A DNA stretch of 7,198 bases, from contig PAXM01000048.1 of the NCBI GenBank assembly GCA_002714485.1, positions 6,598-13,795 on the forward strand, written 5' to 3'. The position numbers and the translations under genes are program-made. Source of the stretch: Acidimicrobiaceae bacterium (GTDB lineage Bacteria > Actinomycetota > Acidimicrobiia > Acidimicrobiales > MedAcidi-G1). Under the pieces are notes generated by a model that was not told the DNA's origin, ran no database searches, and was given only the letters and a program-made list of their open reading frames with translations. Positions 1-5,942 of the stretch are shown here, piece after piece (position 1 is the first letter of the stretch; every line of letters begins with the position of its first letter).

Positions 1-1085
1 TCGTCAATAGGCATGCGACCGTGAACCCGGATGCCCCCACCGGCCACGGGTTGAGCTAGGGGCTCCTCGTGGTCGAACTCGTCGACGATCTCGCCGACCA
101 CCTCCTCGAGGAGATCCTCCATGGTCACCAGGCCGGCGGTGCCGCCGTACTCATCAACTACGACCGCCATATGAAACCGCCCGGCTTGCATATCGCGTAG
201 CAGGTCGTCGGCCTGCTTGGTCTCGGGAACGAACCGGGGAGTCCTGGCTAGCGATCCGACGGCCTGACCGTCGCGGCCCTCAAGGTGGGCACGCATCAGG
301 TCCTTGGCATGGACGACCCCGACGATATCGTCGACCCCGGTACCGCTCACCGGGATCCGGCTATAGCCGTTTCGGCCCGCCTCGGCCATGGCCTCCGCCA
401 CCGGCCAGTCGGCACCGACGCACCCCATATCCGGGCGGGGCACCATTACCTCACGCACCAAACGATCGCCGAAGGCGATTACCGATGCGATCAGTCCGCG
501 CTCGTCGGCGTCAATGGCGTCGGATGCCAGCGCCCGATCGGCAACGGCCAGAAGTTCCTCCTCCGACACCACTGGAACATCGCCGCGGAGTGACCGGGGT
601 AGGAGGCGTTCGGCGATCGACACCAGGCCATCGGCCAACCATCGCAGCGGTAGGACCATCGACAGGCGTGACACCACGATGGCTGATCCGATCACTACGC
701 GGTCCAGCGACCGGAGGGCAACCGTCCGGGGAAGTACGTCGGCCAGAAGGAAGCCAGCACCAAGTAGCACGAACACCGCCACCGCTGCCCACCCTGTTCC
801 GGACCGGTCGGCTACCACCACGGCAAGAATCCCAGCGGCAGACATCCGACAACCCATGAGGAGGAGCAGGACCATGCCAAGGGAGCGGACGCGGTCCTCC
901 AACAGCATCGGCAGCACACCAGCTCGCCCTGGATCGCCGTCGAGGTCCTCCCGGTCAACTAGGCGTTCGACCAGCACCTCCGCCCGGGACCGACGGATAT
1001 GCAAAATCCCAGTCTCGACGACGACCAGGAGACCCGAGGCCACGGTCAGGATCACCACCAGCACCAGACACACTCCGAGGCTCAT
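1..1085 (-). CDS. HlyC/CorC family membrane protein (DUF21 plus CBS pair), partial at 3' end
   Basis: I translated this by hand from the ATG at 1085: 361 codons stay open to the left edge, so the C-terminus is cut off. Residues 3-24, about 66-92, 98-116 and 131-150 are hydrophobic and form a DUF21/CNNM-type membrane domain. The conserved Glu of membrane segment 1 (VVVETGILHI) is present. Residues about 213-270 (MVPRPDM, GYSRIPV, DIVGVVHAKDL) and 280-335 (FVPETK, VVVDEYGGTAGLV, EEVVGEIVDEFD) are the two CBS domains. The CorC_HlyC C-terminal domain would start near residue 345 and is truncated. Family members are inner-membrane proteins linked to Mg2+/Co2+ efflux or homeostasis; the old 'hemolysin' label is misleading. 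The start is supported by a GGAAGGG ribosome site at 1093-1099 and by its ATGA overlap with the ybeY stop, which implies translational coupling. The membrane domain diverges from the family at metal-site positions (see findings). Family assignment is firm; transport function is not. Confidence 0.93.
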   Translation of the reverse strand, partial: MSLGVCLVLVVILTVASGLLVVVETGILHIRRSRAEVLVERLVDREDLDGDPGRAGVLPMLLEDRVRSLGMVLLLLMGCRMSAAGILAVVVADRSGTGWAAVAVFVLLGAGFLLADVLPRTVALRSLDRVVIGSAIVVSRLSMVLPLRWLADGLVSIAERLLPRSLRGDVPVVSEEELLAVADRALASDAIDADERGLIASVIAFGDRLVREVMVPRPDMGCVGADWPVAEAMAEAGRNGYSRIPVSGTGVDDIVGVVHAKDLMRAHLEGRDGQAVGSLARTPRFVPETKQADDLLRDMQAGRFHMAVVVDEYGGTAGLVTMEDLLEEVVGEIVDEFDHEEPLAQPVAGGGIRVHGRMPID

Positions 1086-1591
1086 GACCAGACCCTTCCG
1101 TGGCGAGCTAGATGGGCCCGTTCCCGCTCGCGCATGGCGGCCGCCTCGGCGGGCTCGGCATGGTCGTGGCCGAGAAGGTGCAGCACCCCGTGGACCAGCA
1201 GAAGGGCTAATTCGGTGTCGTAGTCACCTGTGTGAGCAGCAGCTTGGCGGCCGGCCACTACCGGACAGAGCACGATGTCACCCAGAAGCACCGGTATGCC
1301 GTCGGGCACCTCGGCTGGATCGTCCACCGGGAAGGACAAAACGTCAGTCGGGCCCTCTCCGCCCATGTATTCAGCATTCAGCCTGGCCATCGGTTCCTCA
1401 TCGACCATGTGTACGTGGACCTCGAGCCTCCGACCGCGAAGGCCCTCATGGTCAAGCACGTCAGCCACGAGGGCCTGGCATGCGGAGACGTCGACCCGGC
1501 AGCCAACCACAGACCCGACAACCGGTGACTCGGCCCGCTCGTCATCCACGATCACCGTCAGCTCCGCAGCGTCCGGAGGTTCGTCGCTCAA
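1082..1591 (-). CDS. ybeY: Endoribonuclease YbeY (rRNA maturation factor)
   Basis: This is a 169-residue cytoplasmic zinc protein of the UPF0054 family, which acts in 16S rRNA 3'-end maturation and ribosome quality control. The zinc motif HGVLHLLGHDH spans residues 134-144, with ligands His134, His138 and His144. Other family signatures are GPTDVLSFP (80-88) and LLGDIVLCP (102-110). The start is a TTG at 1591, supported by AAGGAGA at 1601-1607 with a 9-nt spacer. It overlaps the phoH stop codon as TTGA, and its own stop overlaps the next gene's start as ATGA. The protein is slightly longer than the usual roughly 150 residues: after a first strand (LTVIVDDER, 11-19) it has about a dozen extra residues before the first helix. 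The identification is secure from the motif and from the position after phoH. Confidence 0.97.
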   Translation of the reverse strand: MSDEPPDAAELTVIVDDERAESPVVGSVVGCRVDVSACQALVADVLDHEGLRGRRLEVHVHMVDEEPMARLNAEYMGGEGPTDVLSFPVDDPAEVPDGIPVLLGDIVLCPVVAGRQAAAHTGDYDTELALLLVHGVLHLLGHDHAEPAEAAAMRERERAHLARHGRVWS

Positions 1592-2580
1592 CTCAAGCCG
1601 TCTCCTTCGCCAGCGTCGTTGCTCCCCGCATCATGACCGGCGGCTCTCCGGTCATAGGCCTCAACGATGTCCTGCACGATTCGATGACGAACCACGTCCC
1701 GGGCACCCAGGTGGACGAATGACAATCCGTCAATCCCGTCCAACACCTGCTCCAGATCGCCTAAACCGCTCCGTCCCCCAGGCACATCAACCTGACTAAC
1801 GTCGCCAGTCACCACAACGCGTGAACCGAAACCAACCCGGGTCAGAAACATCTTCATCTGCTCGGGCGTCGTGTTCTGAGCTTCGTCAAGGATGACGAAG
1901 CTGTTATTGAGGGTGCGGCCCCGCATGAAGGCCAGTGGCGCCACCTCCACCTGGCCCCGGTCCACCAGGCGCTCCGCCGTCTCGGCGTCAACCATGTCGA
2001 ACAGGGCGTCGTACAGAGGCCGTAGGTAAGGGTCGACCTTGGCCATCAGGTCACCGGGAAGGAAACCCACACGTTCTCCAGCCTCGACTAGCGGCCGGGT
2101 CAGGACGATGCGATCCACCTCACCGGCCTGCAGGGCTCGGACGGCCATAGCTACGGCCAACCAGCTCTTGCCGGTCCCCGCCGGACCGATCCCGAAGGTG
2201 ATAATCCCACTGGCCACCGCCTCGACGTAACGCTTCTGGCCGACCGACCGCGGGCGCACCGGTTTACCACGAGACGTCCGAAGGATCTCGGTAGTCAGAA
2301 CCTCCGATGGCCGCTCGTCAGCCCGCACCATGTCGATTGTCCGATCCAACGTCCGCTCGTCGATGGGCAAGCCCTGTTGGAGCAAAGCAACCATCTCTCC
2401 GAATACCGTGCCGACGGTGGCCGCATGGGCACCATCGATGGTGATCTGATTGCCCCGAACGTGAATGGCCGAGCCAGGGAAGGCCCCCTCGACTCGACGA
2501 AGCAGAACGTCCCGCTCCCCGACTAGATCGGACATCAGGTCGTTACCGGGGACGTTGACGGTAAGCGTGGTCGACTCCAT
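1588..2580 (-). CDS. phoH: PhoH-like ATPase
   Basis: This is a 330-residue PhoH/PhoL family P-loop protein, the usual partner of YbeY and probably an RNA-linked ATPase or helicase-like factor in the cytoplasm. An N-terminal KH-like region (about 1-100) precedes the ATPase domain. Walker A is GPAGTGKS (132-139), Walker B is FVILDEAQN (228-236), and the family signatures TRPLVEAGERVGFLPGD (161-177) and TGDVSQVDVP (258-267) are present. I start it at the ATG at 2580, which gives the usual family length. The frame stays open to 2853, but that extension would overlap the upstream gene and reads as non-family sequence. An ATG at 2613 (341 residues) is the alternative. Neither start has a good ribosome site. 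A TACCCT element 11 nt upstream of 2580 suggests a very short leader. The stop overlaps the ybeY start. Identity is certain; the exact start is likely but not proven. Confidence 0.96.
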   Translation of the reverse strand: MESTTLTVNVPGNDLMSDLVGERDVLLRRVEGAFPGSAIHVRGNQITIDGAHAATVGTVFGEMVALLQQGLPIDERTLDRTIDMVRADERPSEVLTTEILRTSRGKPVRPRSVGQKRYVEAVASGIITFGIGPAGTGKSWLAVAMAVRALQAGEVDRIVLTRPLVEAGERVGFLPGDLMAKVDPYLRPLYDALFDMVDAETAERLVDRGQVEVAPLAFMRGRTLNNSFVILDEAQNTTPEQMKMFLTRVGFGSRVVVTGDVSQVDVPGGRSGLGDLEQVLDGIDGLSFVHLGARDVVRHRIVQDIVEAYDRRAAGHDAGSNDAGEGDGLS

Positions 2581-2591
2581 GGGCGTTGAAC

Positions 2592-2597
2592 AGGGTA
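2592..2597 (-). promoter_or_regulatory. Candidate -10 element for phoH
   Basis: On the minus strand TACCCT matches the actinobacterial TANNNT -10 pattern and ends 11 nt before the phoH ATG at 2580. A start of transcription about 7 nt downstream would leave a leader of only a few bases, which fits the lack of a ribosome binding site there. No convincing -35 box was seen. It would also place the alternative ATG at 2613 outside the transcript. This is inference from one short match in GC-rich DNA. Confidence 0.35.
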
Positions 2598-2677
2598 CCG
2601 CCACCCAGCCCATCGGCCATTTCCGGGTTCGGGCAGGGCTACCCACCGGCGACGGACGCCGCTCCGAGACGATCCGC

Positions 2678-3052
2678 TTAACGCTTCTTCCGACGGCGAC
2701 GGCCCTTGCCACCAACTCCCCTGATGCGGCGCAATCGTCCCTTCTTAGACCGCTCGGCGTCCAAGTCGGCGATAACCCGGGGGCCGGCCTCGTTAATGAT
2801 GTCCTCAGCGGCATCCAGCAACGCGGCGATACTTTCGTCGTCGCCCAACCCATCTGGCTCGTCGGGAGTCTTCGGGGTGACGAGGCTTCCGTAGCTCCAG
2901 TTCACATCGAGACGACGCTTGGTGAACGACGGGCAGCCGTCCGGACACCGCCACGGCGCCTCGGGGGCAAGATCCAGGTTGCACTTCCGAACCGTGTCGC
3001 CATTGGGGTAGCTCCGGCTCTCGAAGTGCTTGCAGTCCTGACGCATCGGCAT
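2678..3052 (-). CDS. Small four-cysteine protein with basic tail, function unknown
   Basis: I do not recognise a named family. The frame encodes 124 residues from the ATG at 3052; a second ATG two codons later (3046) is also possible. Three parts are visible. Residues 1-45 hold Cys7, Cys24, Cys36 and Cys40, with RCPDGCPSF at 35-43, a spacing that could bind zinc or an Fe-S cluster. Residues 60-100 are acidic and probably helical (DDESIAALLDAAEDIINEAG). Residues 102-124 are a Lys/Arg-rich tail (GRRRRKKR at the end) that could contact RNA or DNA. There is no signal peptide or membrane segment, so a cytoplasmic location is likely. It begins 44 nt after the sufB stop and ends about 97 nt before phoH, on the same strand. 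No ribosome site is evident upstream. Coding is supported by its fit between neighbours, its cysteine pattern and its charge segmentation. A metal- or nucleic-acid-binding role is inference only. Confidence 0.82.
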   Translation of the reverse strand: MPMRQDCKHFESRSYPNGDTVRKCNLDLAPEAPWRCPDGCPSFTKRRLDVNWSYGSLVTPKTPDEPDGLGDDESIAALLDAAEDIINEAGPRVIADLDAERSKKGRLRRIRGVGGKGRRRRKKR

Positions 3053-3096
3053 GGCGTCAGTGTGGCGCGTCGGCGGGCGTCACCGGAGACAACCGA

Positions 3097-4500
3097 TCAA
3101 CCGACCGAGCCCTCCATCTGCAGCTCGATCAGGCGGCTCCACTCCACCGCGTACTCCATAGGCAGCGTCCGGGTAACCGGCTCGATGAAGCCGTTGACCA
3201 CCATCGACATTGCCTGCTCCTCGGTCAGCCCACGGCTCATCAGGTAGAACAGCTGGTCGTCGGCCACCTTGGACACGGTGGCCTCGTGACCGATCACCGC
3301 GTCGGCCGAACCGACCTCCATGTACGGATAGGTATCGGAGATGCTGTCATCGTCAAGGATCAGGGCATCGCACTGGACGTGGCTCTTGCAACCGTAGGCG
3401 TCATCCTCGACACGAACCAGACCTCGATAACTGGTCCGACCGCCGTCCTTGGAGATCGACTTGGACACGATCTTGGACGTGGTCTCCGGAGCGGCGTGGG
3501 TCATCTTGGCACCAGCGTCCTGATGCTGACCCGGTCCTGCATAGGCCACCGACAACACCTCGCCCGATGCCTTCGGGCCGACGAGCACCACAGCGGGATA
3601 CTTCATGGTCAGGCGGGAACCGATGTTGCCGTCGATCCACTCCATGTGCCCCTCGGCCTCTACCCGGGCCCGCTTGGTAACAAGGTTGTATACGTTGGAC
3701 GACCAGTTCTGAATGGTGGTGTAGGTGACCCGGGCAGCCGGCTTGACCACGATCTCCACAACCGCCGAGTGCAGCGAATCGGTGCTGTACACCGGTGCCG
3801 AACAGCCCTCGATGTAGTGCACCTCGGAACCCTCGTCGGCAATGATCAGGGTGCGCTCAAACTGACCCATGTTCTCGGCATTGATGCGGAAGTAGGCCTG
3901 CAGCGGCATTTCGACCTTGACGCCGGGCGGCACGTAGATGAATGCCCCGCCGCTCCACACCGCCGAGTTAAGCGCCGAAAACTTGTTGTCGTTGGGGGGG
4001 ATGATCCGACCGAAGTAGGCCCTCACGATCTCCGGATGCTCCCGGAGGGCGGTGTCCATATCGCAGAAGATGACACCCTGTTCCTCGAGATCCTCGCGGT
4101 TGCGGTGATACACGACCTCGGACTCATACTGTGCGGTCACACCGGCCAAATACTTCCGTTCGGCCTCCGGGATGCCCAATTTTTCGTAGGTGTTCTTGAT
4201 CGACTCCGGGACATCGTCCCAGTCGTCGCTCAGCGACTCCGTAGGCTTGATGTAGTAGTAGATGTCATCGAAGTCGATGCCCGACATGTCGCCACCCCAC
4301 CATGGCATGGGCCGATTACCGAACCTCTGGAAGGACTTGAGGCGGAAGTCCCGCATCCAGTCGGGTTCGCCCTTCATCCAGGACATCTCCCGGATGACGT
4401 TCTCATCTATGCCCTTGGTGGGCTTATAGACGTAGTCCTCCTCGTCACTCCAACCGAGCTTGTATCGGCTGAGGTCAAGACCCAGGTCGGTGGCGGACAT
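3097..4500 (-). CDS. sufB: Fe-S cluster assembly scaffold protein SufB
   Basis: This is a 467-residue SufB, the scaffold subunit of the cytoplasmic SufBCD complex on which Fe-S clusters are built from SufS/SufU sulfur. The N-terminal region includes FQRFGNRPMPWWGGD (57-71) and DDIYYYIKP (78-86). The beta-helix core includes SAVWSGGAFIYVPPGVKVE (179-197), and the C-terminal part includes EDQLFY-like DDQLFYL (414-420) and MVVNGFIEP (433-441). Candidate functional residues are Cys377 in HVQCDAL and His405-Glu406 in IGHEAT, matching the conserved Cys and His/Glu assembly site of E. coli SufB. Cys233 in EGCSAP lies where a second conserved Cys is found. The start ATG at 4500 has AGGAG 8 nt upstream. 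There is no intein, although actinobacterial SufB proteins are sometimes interrupted by one. No other suf gene adjoins it. A 7-base C run (minus strand, 3994-4000) lies in frame within IIPPND. Identity is secure. Confidence 0.98.
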   Translation of the reverse strand: MSATDLGLDLSRYKLGWSDEEDYVYKPTKGIDENVIREMSWMKGEPDWMRDFRLKSFQRFGNRPMPWWGGDMSGIDFDDIYYYIKPTESLSDDWDDVPESIKNTYEKLGIPEAERKYLAGVTAQYESEVVYHRNREDLEEQGVIFCDMDTALREHPEIVRAYFGRIIPPNDNKFSALNSAVWSGGAFIYVPPGVKVEMPLQAYFRINAENMGQFERTLIIADEGSEVHYIEGCSAPVYSTDSLHSAVVEIVVKPAARVTYTTIQNWSSNVYNLVTKRARVEAEGHMEWIDGNIGSRLTMKYPAVVLVGPKASGEVLSVAYAGPGQHQDAGAKMTHAAPETTSKIVSKSISKDGGRTSYRGLVRVEDDAYGCKSHVQCDALILDDDSISDTYPYMEVGSADAVIGHEATVSKVADDQLFYLMSRGLTEEQAMSMVVNGFIEPVTRTLPMEYAVEWSRLIELQMEGSVG

Positions 4501-4504
4501 TTAT

Positions 4505-4518
4505 GCAACTCCTGTTGC
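4505..4518 (-). promoter_or_regulatory. sufB ribosome binding site inside a perfect inverted repeat
   Basis: On the minus strand the sequence reads GCAAC-AGGA-GTTGC: two perfect 5-nt arms around a 4-nt loop. The Shine-Dalgarno core AGGAG (4509-4513) occupies the loop and the first base of one arm, 8 nt before the sufB ATG. As RNA this could form a small hairpin presenting or occluding the ribosome site. As DNA it resembles the CAAC...GTTG half-sites described for SufR-type repressors of suf operons, but with a 4-nt rather than 6-nt spacer. The ribosome site is firm; a regulatory role is inference. Confidence 0.6.
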
Positions 4519-4547
4519 CGTCGGGCGAGTATCTGATGGATGGGACA

Positions 4548-4560
4548 AGGGATTTCCCCT
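4548..4560. repeat. Short inverted repeat AGGG-N5-CCCT in the sufB leader
   Basis: Perfect 4-bp arms flank a 5-bp AT-rich centre (ATTTC on the plus strand), just downstream of the AT-rich promoter-like patch in the sufB direction. The position would suit an operator for a repressor. The arms are short enough that chance is a fair explanation. Confidence 0.3.
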
Positions 4561-4563
4561 ACA

Positions 4564-4572
4564 TAGATAGTA
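4564..4572 (-). promoter_or_regulatory. Candidate -10 region for sufB
   Basis: The minus strand reads TACTATCTA, giving two overlapping TANNNT matches (TACTAT and TATCTA) in the only clearly AT-rich stretch of the 96-nt gap between the alpha/beta hydrolase and sufB. It would give a leader of about 55-60 nt that contains both inverted repeats. No good -35 box was found 16-18 bp upstream. The gap is the largest internal break in the right-hand gene string, so a separate promoter for sufB here is plausible. Confidence 0.45.
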
Positions 4573-4596
4573 ACAATCCCGCGCCAGACCCGTGGC

Positions 4597-5418
4597 TCAC
4601 GTGTGGTGACGGCGTTGGCGATCAAGCCAGCCCAAGAGGATGGCAATGGCACGCGGATCATGGCGCAGATGGTGACCCGCCCCAGCGATGATCCGAAGGG
4701 CGGCCGCCCCATGAGCACTGGCTACCACCCGGGCATCCAACGCCGGAACGATCTCGTCGTCACTGCCGTGGACCAGCAGAAGATCGCGGGGTGCCAATCT
4801 CGGGACCGACCTTTCGGCCGATAGGTCCCGCAACGCCGCAGACCACCGCCCGAAATCGGACGGGGCGTCCGTCATGTCGACGAGTCCGGCATCACGAGCG
4901 TGCAGGAGCAGGCGGCGGGGATTGGCCGCCCAGTCCGACCAGTCGGCCGGTGCGGCAAGTGCTCCCACACCGCTGATTCCCTCGTCCTCGGCTGCCGCGC
5001 AGATGGCCAGCGCCCCCCCGCTACCAAAGCCGACCACCCACGCCCGGTCCACACCGTCCTGGCTCCGTAGGTCAGTGGCAGCGGCAGTCACGTCGTCCCG
5101 CCATCCATCGAGGCTGAAATCACCCTCAGATCCCGGCATGCCCCGCAGATAAGGGACCATGGCCACCCATCCCATCTCGGTGGCGATCCGGAACGCCAGC
5201 TCAGGGAAGGTGGCCACCGAGTTGGCGCCACCATCGGCCCCACTGGGGAAGCCGTGGCAAATCACGACACCTGGAACTCCTCCACCGGACCCGCTTCCGG
5301 AATTCATGTCGGCACCCCGGCCCAGGGGGCGGGCCAGATGAGCGGCCAGCGTCAGTTCCCCGGATTGAAAGCGGTGGTTCTCGAAGCCGTCGGCCATCAT
5401 GTCGTCAGCAGATGCCAC
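4597..5418 (-). CDS. Alpha/beta hydrolase family protein, unusual nucleophile site
   Basis: This is a 273-residue cytoplasmic protein with the alpha/beta hydrolase fold, resembling small esterase or dienelactone-hydrolase/prolyl-peptidase-like families. Visible landmarks are the oxyanion-region strand VVICHGFPSG (51-60), the PYLRGMPGSEGD loop (89-100), the nucleophile elbow WVVGFGSGGALA (127-138), the acid-bearing LLLVHGSDDEIVP (213-225; Asp220 or Asp221) and the histidine loop GAGHHLRHDP (246-255; His249 or His250). At the elbow the expected G-x-S-x-G reads G-F-G-S-G: Gly132 sits at the usual Ser position and Ser133 is one residue later. The start taken is the GTG at 5418, 5 nt after the stop of the upstream gene; in-frame ATGs at 5400 and 5397 are alternatives, and none has a strong ribosome site. 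A 30-50 segment rich in Gly/Ser looks like a surface loop. The substrate is unknown. Confidence 0.92.
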   Translation of the reverse strand: MASADDMMADGFENHRFQSGELTLAAHLARPLGRGADMNSGSGSGGGVPGVVICHGFPSGADGGANSVATFPELAFRIATEMGWVAMVPYLRGMPGSEGDFSLDGWRDDVTAAATDLRSQDGVDRAWVVGFGSGGALAICAAAEDEGISGVGALAAPADWSDWAANPRRLLLHARDAGLVDMTDAPSDFGRWSAALRDLSAERSVPRLAPRDLLLVHGSDDEIVPALDARVVASAHGAAALRIIAGAGHHLRHDPRAIAILLGWLDRQRRHHT

Positions 5419-5423
5419 GCCGA

Positions 5424-5942
5424 TCAGTCCAGCCGACGGAGGGAATCGAGGAATTCCTGGCCGCGCTGCACGTACACCTCGGCGTTGGCCATGTTGGCGT
5501 TCTCAGGGACCACGCCCTCGCGCACACTGGCCGGTACCCCAAGTGCCATGGACAGGGGTGGTACGACCTGCCCGTTGCGGACCATGGCGTTGGCCCCCAC
5601 GATCGAACCCCGACCGATCACCGCCTCGTGCAGGACCACCGCCCCTACCCCAACAAGGGCCAGATCCTCGACGGTGCAGCCCTCCAGGTGGCAGAGGTGT
5701 CCCAGGGTCACGTCCTCGCCGACGATGGTCGGTAGGTGGTTGGTGCAGTGAAGAACGGCGTTGTCCTGGACCGAGGTCCGCGCTCCGATCTGGATCAGGT
5801 TGTCGTCAGCCCGGATCACGGCATGGGGCCATACGCTGGCTCGAGGGCCCAGCTCGACGCTCCCGATCACTACGGCCAGCGGGTGGACGTAGGCCGTCGG
5901 GTCGATCTGGGGAACCCGGTCACCCAGGGCGTAGACGGCCAT
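5424..5942 (-). CDS. Gamma-carbonic anhydrase family protein (left-handed beta-helix)
   Basis: This is a 172-residue hexapeptide-repeat protein of the gamma-CA/YrdA/PaaY type, which normally forms a trimer with zinc at subunit interfaces. The N-terminal strand and coils run from about 10 to 130 (for example VIGSVELGPRASVWPHAVIRAD, split here as VIGSVELGPRA then SVWPHAVIRAD), followed by a C-terminal helix (150-170). Family residues are Arg44 and Asp46 in VIRADD, Gln59-Asp60 and His65 in VQDNAVLHC, and His82 in LGHLCHLEGC. The usual third ligand, five residues after His82, is Glu87 here, while an extra His85 lies two residues before it. The ATG at 5942 overlaps the flavin reductase stop by one base (TGATG), indicating translational coupling. 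It may be a carbonic anhydrase, an altered-site homologue, or an acyl-CoA/thioester-related member of the fold. Fold assignment is firm; activity is not. Confidence 0.94.
   Translation of the reverse strand: MAVYALGDRVPQIDPTAYVHPLAVVIGSVELGPRASVWPHAVIRADDNLIQIGARTSVQDNAVLHCTNHLPTIVGEDVTLGHLCHLEGCTVEDLALVGVGAVVLHEAVIGRGSIVGANAMVRNGQVVPPLSMALGVPASVREGVVPENANMANAEVYVQRGQEFLDSLRRLD

Noticed and set aside
388..1722. Long plus-strand open frame (444 codons) opposite the CBS protein, ybeY and the end of phoH
   Set aside because: It is a low-complexity Arg/Ser/Pro/Thr-rich translation lying antisense to three well-identified genes; this is the expected by-product of GC-rich codon use on the other strand.
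2581..2853. N-terminal extension of PhoH up to 2853
   Set aside because: It would overlap most of the C-terminal half of the small cysteine gene and adds non-family, Arg/Pro/Ser-rich sequence. The start at 2580 gives normal family length.
3053..3082. 7-bp direct repeat GGCGTCA (3053-3059 and 3076-3082) and possible terminator in the 44-nt gap after sufB
   Set aside because: Too short and GC-biased to stand out. No stem followed by a T-run was found, so no terminator is claimed.
2465..3247. Plus-strand open frame of 260 codons across the phoH/small-protein/sufB junctions
   Set aside because: It is antisense to three genes and shows no domain-like pattern. The minus-strand small protein has a more protein-like cysteine and charge layout.
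3994..4000. 7-base G/C homopolymer runs in sufB and at 5013-5019 in the hydrolase, considered as phase-variation tracts
   Set aside because: The runs are short for slippage switching, the frames are intact on both sides, and sufB is an unlikely phase-variable gene.
3286..4536. Plus-strand open frame of 416 codons opposite sufB
   Set aside because: It mirrors the sufB codons almost exactly along their length and shows no recognisable motif. sufB is certain, so this is an antisense shadow.
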